Assembly (NCBI GenBank): GCA_010015655.1 | Contig: ML976769.1 | Coordinates: forward strand, 124,001 to 188,000 | Direction of reading: 5' to 3' | Origin: Bimuria novae-zelandiae CBS 107.79 | Lineage: Eukaryota; Ascomycota; Dothideomycetes; Pleosporales; Didymosphaeriaceae | Length of the DNA: 64,000 bases | In this document: positions 58,250 to 64,000 of the stretch, in pieces | Numbering within the stretch: position 1 is the stretch's first letter | Layout: every line of letters starts with the position of its first letter | Notes under the pieces: generated by a model | The model's database searches: none | The model's input: only the letters and a program-made list of their open reading frames with translations | What the model was told of the DNA's origin: nothing | Translations under genes and position numbers: made by a program

Positions 58250-61200
58250 GGCGTTTCTTACTATAAAGCTATTGCCGTCTCTTGCAGTGGCTCGTGAGAG
58301 TCCGCCCCCCTCCGTGCGGGGGCTAAATCCTTGTCTTCTTGCCTATAGGCTGAGGTGTCTGGGTTTATCTATTATACATGTAGTCTAATAATAAGAGTAG
58401 AGTAGGAGCAGCTTAATCTTTTATAAGCTTGAGTAGAAGTTAGAAATTATTTGGCTCTAGTGCCTTTAGGTATTCCACGCCTTCCCTAGTGGTGTTAGGG
58501 GGGCACGCTGGCCGCTTTGGCCAGTAACTAAACTTTCGAACTAATCGTGGGTAGTGTACGATGTGGTTAGGCGCTAGGTCTGCGCTATAGGGGCATTTCG
58601 TGACGGCGTCTTTATGCCTAAATTTCTTATAGTACTAGGTATAGTGTCCGTGGCAAGTGCGCATGGACAGGAGCTTAGCAAGCGTTAAACGTTAGAGGGT
58701 AAGCTCCTTTAGCTATTTTATAGGGTAGTAAGTAAGGTCCTACTACATATACCATTTAGATAACTTGGGTAAGCGAGCGCGCCACTAGTCTATCTTAGCG
58801 CTCCTCGTGTGGGCGCGTACGTCTAAATTAAGGCCTAAGACTATAGGCTTAGCTACCATGCCGTATAGAGGTTAGGAAGACTTTGCCGCGTCGTTAGCTA
58901 GCTAGTCCGCTAATTTATTCCCTTCTATTTCGCAGTAACCTAGAGCCCACTAAATAGTGATGTCTAGGTTCTCCATTGTCTCCTGGCACCTAACGAACGC
59001 CTATTATAAAGAGGGGGACGGGTTACCTCTTATACACTATATAATAAAAGTGCTATTAATGCATATGTATATGCGTCTTAGCTAGTAGGTAGGCGTAATA
59101 AGCGTGTGGGCGAGTCCCCGCCAAGCGCCAATAGCTTCGGCGTTAAAAACGTGGGACCTAGGGTTAAGGGAGCCGTTGCCCTATAGAATAAGGGCCTATC
59201 CTTCGTATACAGCGTAGCTATACGTAACGTGTTTAACGCCGTTAATCTATTATTTAAAGCCGTCTAAGAAGATAGTAATAGCGATTAGTGGGAGGAGAGC
59301 CCACTACTCCTTAAAGAGACAGGCGGCGTCCTTCTTAGCTGCCTAGTCTATAGGGTCGGTGCGGCTCCTGGGGGAGTAGTAGGGGGCGCGGAAATCTGGT
59401 TAAGGTACCGGGTTAAAGATCTATACGAGTTATTATACCTTTAAGCGGGCTCTTTATGAGAGGCCTGCGCCTTAGCCTCTTCTAACTATAGGCAAGAGGG
59501 TCCTAGTAGTTAGCAAGTGTTTATTATTAACTATTAGCAAGTGTGCTATAAAGCGAAACTTATATATCTTAAGTGCTACTACCGCTAAGGGGAGTCCTGC
59601 GTCCCGAAAGACGGCGATAGTAGGTGTAGTCTAATAGGCCAGCGCGACGGCTCTACATGCCTGCTTAAGGACTTTATTAAGTGCGTTAATGTGCCAGCCT
59701 AGTTAGGTGCTTACCTTAGCGCTTCTTAATTAGCATATAATTCTAAAGGGCTTGGTTCTGCCTCCGTACTAGGCTTCCGCACCGTAAAGGAGCTGTGGGA
59801 GGATATAGGTAATTACCGCCTTATAGAGGAACCCTAGTAGGGGGCCGTGTTTAATCTAAGCTAAGCTATAAATATAGTGTATAATAACCCTTGTCTTAGC
59901 GGCGCGAGTCGCGACGTGGGCCTTAAAGGTTAGCTTTTTATTAAACTATACGCCTAGCTAGCGCAGGGCCCCGTTCCTACTCCTAGGGAGAATAGGGTGT
60001 ATAGTAAGGTTCTTATTAATAATACAGGGAGGCGCGTAGTCTCCTTTCTACTATATAAGATATATTATTTCGAGCTTATCTAGTAAGAAAGCGATCTTAT
60101 TATCCGCGCTATATCTAATAATATTGCGGACGTCTTCCGCGATTTGTTCAACGTTGTAGTCCAGGCTATGAGTGGCTCTATATAGGTAAATGTCGTCAGC
60201 ATATCTAAATCGCAGCGTAGTATCCTAGAGGAGAAGTTCCGCCAGGTATAGCATATAGATAACCGATAAGAGGGGCGAGCCCTATGGGGTGCCGCAGGCC
60301 ACTGGGTGGCGGCTGGATTAGTGTTGGCCATGGCAGATAAGTATGTATCGGTTCGTAAGAATATTGCGCGTAAGCACGAGCACTTTTTAGTGCCAGTCTT
60401 ATCCTTTTATTTAGTATAGCAGGCGGTTAACGAGGAGGGCGTTAAAGGCCCTAAGCACGTCTATAGTAACTATAGTGACGTGCTAGCCTTTGCTAAAGGC
60501 CAGTTCCACGTCGTGGGTAAAGGCGGCAATTAAATCTATGGCTAACCTTTTTGGTAGAGCCCCTCTATATTAGGGGCTTAGTACGCCATATAGTATAGCT
60601 AAGTGGGCTATGCGCCGGGCGACAATCCTTTTAAATCCCTTACTAAGGTAGAGTAGCATGGCGAGGGGTCTTATAGAGCCTAGAACCGTGTAGTCCTTCT
60701 TGCCATGCTTTCTAATAAACACGATCTCTTTGTCCTTCTAGGCGGCGAGGTAGTAATTAAGCTTAAGTAGGTCGCGGTAGATGTCGCAAACATACTATCT
60801 AATGTGGTTCCAGCATGCTGTAAGTAGCTAAACGGTTATACTATCTGCGCCTAATAAGGTGCTAGAAACCCTAATCACGCAGCGCTCCGTCTCTTTAATA
60901 GATAGGTATGTGTCCTAAGGGATTATGGGGTTCTCTTATAGGGAGGGTAGTTCTAGCAGGTTGTCCTCTGGCGTAAATCTGTAAAGTAGTGCTTATTAAA
61001 GTATCTTAGCCTTATTCTTATCCTTAGTTGCCTCTACGCCTTTAAAGACCATTAGCGCCTAGGTCCTAGTGGGTTCTAGCTTATGCTAGTTAATAATTTA
61101 AAAAAGTTCTTAGTTATTTACCGCGTTATTTATAATGTATTATTAGTATTCCTTCTTTACTTTATAGACTATTACTAAGAAGGTGCGCGTCTCCTTAGAG

Positions 61201-62170
61201 GGACCCTGCCTAGTGTGGCTATCTAGCGAGTTTAAGTGTGCCTAGTAAGCTTATTTGCAGGCGTTTGTCTACCATGGCGCCAAATGGCCTATCCCTCTTT
61301 TCTTCCTGCCTACTATCTCTAGGGCGTTTATAAAAACTTCTTCTAGGGCAGCGACGCGCCTGTTAACGTGCTTATAAGTCCGTGGCCCGTTTAAGCTAGG
61401 GGTGCCCTTTATCCTATTAGCGATAGCGTTAATAAATAGCAGGAGCTTCGTAGTAGGGATCCTATATTAAAACTAGTTAAGTAGCTCTTATCCCCTATTA
61501 GGTATTATAGTAACTAGCGTGTTGTGGTCTAAGCCGCAGTTTATGTCCGCTCGTACCGCTATAGTAGCGAAGGGGATGTTATAAAAGGAGAGGTCTATAA
61601 CGTGTCCCGCACGGTAGGTAGGGACCCCAGGCTTTCTAATATAGTCCATGCCGCTATTTATGGCCCATTAGGCTAGTTTGGCGCCGCCATGTGTAGTCGT
61701 GACACTAGGTTTAAACATGTTATATTTAGCGTTAAGGTCGCCCCTAGCTAGGCATCTGTTAGGCGGGGTAAGGTAGGTAATATAGTTAAGAACGGGCGTA
61801 GTCTGTGGCGCCTAGTAGGCATTAAGTATTAAGATTCCGTTAACGTTAATTTACTATATGTCCTAGTTATAGAGTAGAGTGCGTGGTGTGATTTTTAATT
61901 AGTTTCCCTTATAGGTAAAGATAAGGACCCGGGGGCGGTCTACCTCCTAGGTCTCCCAACTATCCCAGCTATCTACTAGTAAGTAAAGATTATAGCCAGG
62001 GTGGTTCGAAGTGCGTGTGCCTGGCCAGGTAGCTGGCTCTTATATGTAGATAACGTCGATGCCCTCTTTAAAAGTAATCTTAAGGGCGACTATATGTGCT
62101 GGGCCGCTTTTACTAATATTTATTTAGTATACTTTAATGTCAGGCTCCCTGCGTAGGGTGGGTCTGCGGC
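58250..62170 (-). pseudogene. LINE-B ORF2: endonuclease, reverse transcriptase, RNase H (RIPed)
   Basis: Read on the minus strand from about 62170. The APE-type endonuclease has YI-EPATWPGTRTSNHPGY near 62000, then RCLARGDLNAKYNMF near 61740 (the GDFNA motif) and THGGAKLA. Reverse transcriptase has FRYADDIY, with both catalytic Asp kept, at 60186-60209. The minus-strand frame 60080-60331 crosses this region without a stop. RNase H lies around 58880-59300. Stops elsewhere make it a pseudogene, though it is less damaged than LINE-A. Confidence 0.8.
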
Positions 62171-62379
62171 GATTATTCCTTATTAGCTTAAGGATTTATC
62201 TATAGTCTAGTTCTCCTATAAGGAGAACTGTGTGTGCTCTTCCTGTCTCGCGCTTTTAGCAGAAAGCGCGGCGAGGTTTAGGCTATCGCTTATGGGCGTA
62301 GAGGACCGTATAGGCCTATTTAATAGGCGTAGAGCGGCTTATCGTAAGGCGGTGTCGGGGTACGAAGTCGAGCGTCGAG

Positions 62380-64000
62380 GTCCTCTTAGGGGATAATAGC
62401 TTTGGGTTACCAGTTCCTGCTCTAGCTAACTTGGTATTATTAACACAGGCTTAGTTTAGTTATTATCTTCTCCGCTAGGGGAGGTGCCCTAGCCCTAGGC
62501 GGTAGGCTTAGGTTAAGAGTATAGGTTGTGTAACTAGTTAAAGGCCTTTTGTTTAGCGCGTCTTAGTGTCGCTAGTTCGCGACAAGTTAGTTAAATAATA
62601 TAGCTATTTACTCGCCTAAATTTAACTAGGCAGGTAGGGTTGTCTGCGGCGTGTAGGCCGCGATAGTTAGGGTATTATTATTTATAAGCATAGTTATTTC
62701 CTATTAGGCCTTTATGCTCGCTAGGTTTCTTTTTATAATTATAGTAGCGGGGTGTGCGTGTGCAGCGTGCTACGTTATAATAGCCCTAATAGCTAGGGTT
62801 ATGGCGTTCTATAGCTCGCTTCTTACTTATCTCGCGGGAAAGGTCGCTAGCACTAAAGAGGTAGAAAGCCACCGCAGGCTTTTTAAAGGACACTATTTAG
62901 GTAGTATATTTAAATTAATTAGGGCCGTGTTAAGAGGGATAATAGTTTATAGAGTGTTATTTTATCTACGTGTAAACCTTATTCGCTATTATCTAAAGGG
63001 AGTAGGGCACGTCTTCCCCTAGCAGCGAGCGATAGCTACTAGGTACTCTAGGTATAGTATAATTAACCTATCGCGTGGATAACTTAGCGCTATTAGCTTT
63101 AATAGATCTTATTATTAATTTCTTCTTTTCCTGTTCCATAAGTTGCTATTATATATTGTTAGAGGCTAGGGTGATGGCCCACCCAGTGCGGGTTCTTATG
63201 GCCGTAAAGATAGCGCTAGGGTTAAGCCCTATAGCAGCGTAGATAGCCGTTCGTATAGTAAAGGCAGAGGTCTGGCCTAACTAGTTAGCCAGGTCCGCGA
63301 CTGTAAGTAAAATCCGTAGGTCTATTACCTGTCTAGGTGTGGTTTACTACTTATCCATAGTTATGGATTTTCTACTACTGCCTGTAGTCGTCGTGTATCC
63401 ACTATCTTCGTGGAAGGCGGATGCTACGCTTGCCCATGTCCTCTAGGGCTGGGCGGCAAGGCCGCTGTCGCTGTTCGTAGTGTAGGCGATAGTTGTCGAG
63501 TCGTAGCTAGTCCTAGCTACATTCGGACAAGGGCTTGGCGTAGCCAAATTTTTTAGTGTCTATATAAGGTAGTTATAGAGGGTAGAGGTAGCCGCTAGCT
63601 CCTCTAGGCGCTTAAAATTAGTAACGTAGTAGTTAATAGCTTTAGCTATAACTATTATAACTTTTTTCTAGGTCTCTATCGCCTTGCGCGTAGCCGTAAG
63701 GTAAGAGGTAAGGGCATTAGCCGCTGTGTCTATAGTAGCTTCTAGGCGGATAGGCACGCCTCTACTAAAGGAAAGGCGTTTAGGAGGGCGGATATTAGTC
63801 TATTAGCGCTTCCTAGAGGGGTGCTGGATGTTAGTCTACCGCGTAGACTTAGGGTCTGCGGGGCGGGTTGCTGTAGAGGCCCCTAAAAGGGGCCTCTAAG
63901 GCGTCTTTATTACTATTATTAGCCTACCGCACGCGTGCGGTGCCTAAGAATGGCTAGGAGTAGGATTTTAGGTAAAAGTAAGATGAACGGGATAAAGATT
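62380..64000 (-). pseudogene. LINE-B ORF1 (Gag-like), partial at the window edge
   Basis: Minus-strand Gag-like frame upstream of ORF2. Recognisable blocks are TPRQVIDLRILLTVADLAN near 63300, AIRTRTGWAITLASNN near 63180, MEQEKKKLIIRSIKAN near 63110, and TIPRVPSSYRSLLGEDV near 63030. The 5' end lies outside the window. The same blocks, on the other strand, identify the inverted ORF1 of LINE-A. Confidence 0.7.

Larger units (their letters stand above)
58143..64000 (-). mobile_element. LINE-B: Tad-like LINE with (TAG)n tail, partly RIPed, runs off the window
   Basis: A minus-strand non-LTR retrotransposon whose 3' end is (TAG)n at about 58143-58157. ORF1 and ORF2 are on the same strand, with ORF1 at the right. 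The 3' end shares a conserved block with the short retroposon at 13232-13776. The left part has several GC-rich, barely RIPed stretches (58185-58330). The 5' end is not in the window. Confidence 0.82.

Noticed and set aside
62714..63022. 102-codon plus-strand frame as a small membrane protein
   Set aside because: It is antisense to LINE-B ORF1, whose conserved blocks read on the other strand.
1..64000. CRISPR arrays, tRNA or rRNA genes, bacterial operons
   Set aside because: No regularly spaced repeat-spacer pattern, no cloverleaf I could recognise, and the intron-bearing genes and RIP signature are fungal.

Overview
The window looks like filamentous-fungal nuclear DNA, most likely a Pezizomycotina ascomycete and plausibly a Dothideomycete. 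Introns are short (44-67 bp) with GTGAGT/GTAAGA donors and CTAAC-type branch points. DUF3433 and UstYa-like genes are present. Most of the DNA carries a heavy repeat-induced point mutation (RIP) signature: TpA-rich, poor in CpA/TpG, with almost every former Gln/Trp codon now TAA/TAG. Genus and species cannot be read from the sequence.

Layout. (1) 1-34,560 is a repeat isochore made of two nests that can be resolved by target-site duplications (TSDs). The first is an old plus-strand Copia fragment split by a minus-strand chromovirus, Gypsy-1 (1083-23192, TSD AAATC). Gypsy-1 itself holds a pogo/Fot-like DNA transposon (TSD TA), Copia-1 (TSD ATCCC) and a second chromovirus, Gypsy-2 (TSD CTAAA). 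Gypsy-2 in turn holds a 545-bp non-RIPed retroposon with a 15-bp TSD. The second nest is an old pogo-type transposase split by a solo LTR (TSD ACGTG), a Fot-like transposon (TSD TA), another solo LTR (TSD AATAC) and Copia-2 (TSD AAATA). (2) 34,560-42,628 is an 8-kb island of balanced composition with three intact genes: a 1,410-aa membrane protein with two DUF3433 modules, a 190-aa secreted Cys-containing protein on the minus strand, and a UstYa/DUF3328-type membrane oxidase. (3) 42,629-64,000 is RIPed again. It holds a Tad-like LINE with its ORF1 part inverted, two facing Copia fragments with an inverted LTR pair, and three homologous units of a zinc-finger/tyrosine-recombinase-like protein. 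A second LINE cuts the third unit and runs off the right edge.

The three island genes are the only intact protein genes supported here. The DUF3433 gene converges with the secreted-protein gene, and the UstYa-like gene lies behind the latter, divergently oriented. Small islands inside AT-rich repeat blocks are a known setting for effector and secondary-metabolism genes in plant-associated fungi. Calling these genes effectors or parts of a pathway is inference. No tRNA, rRNA or CRISPR array was recognised. A 60-base run of N at 13601-13660 is an assembly gap.
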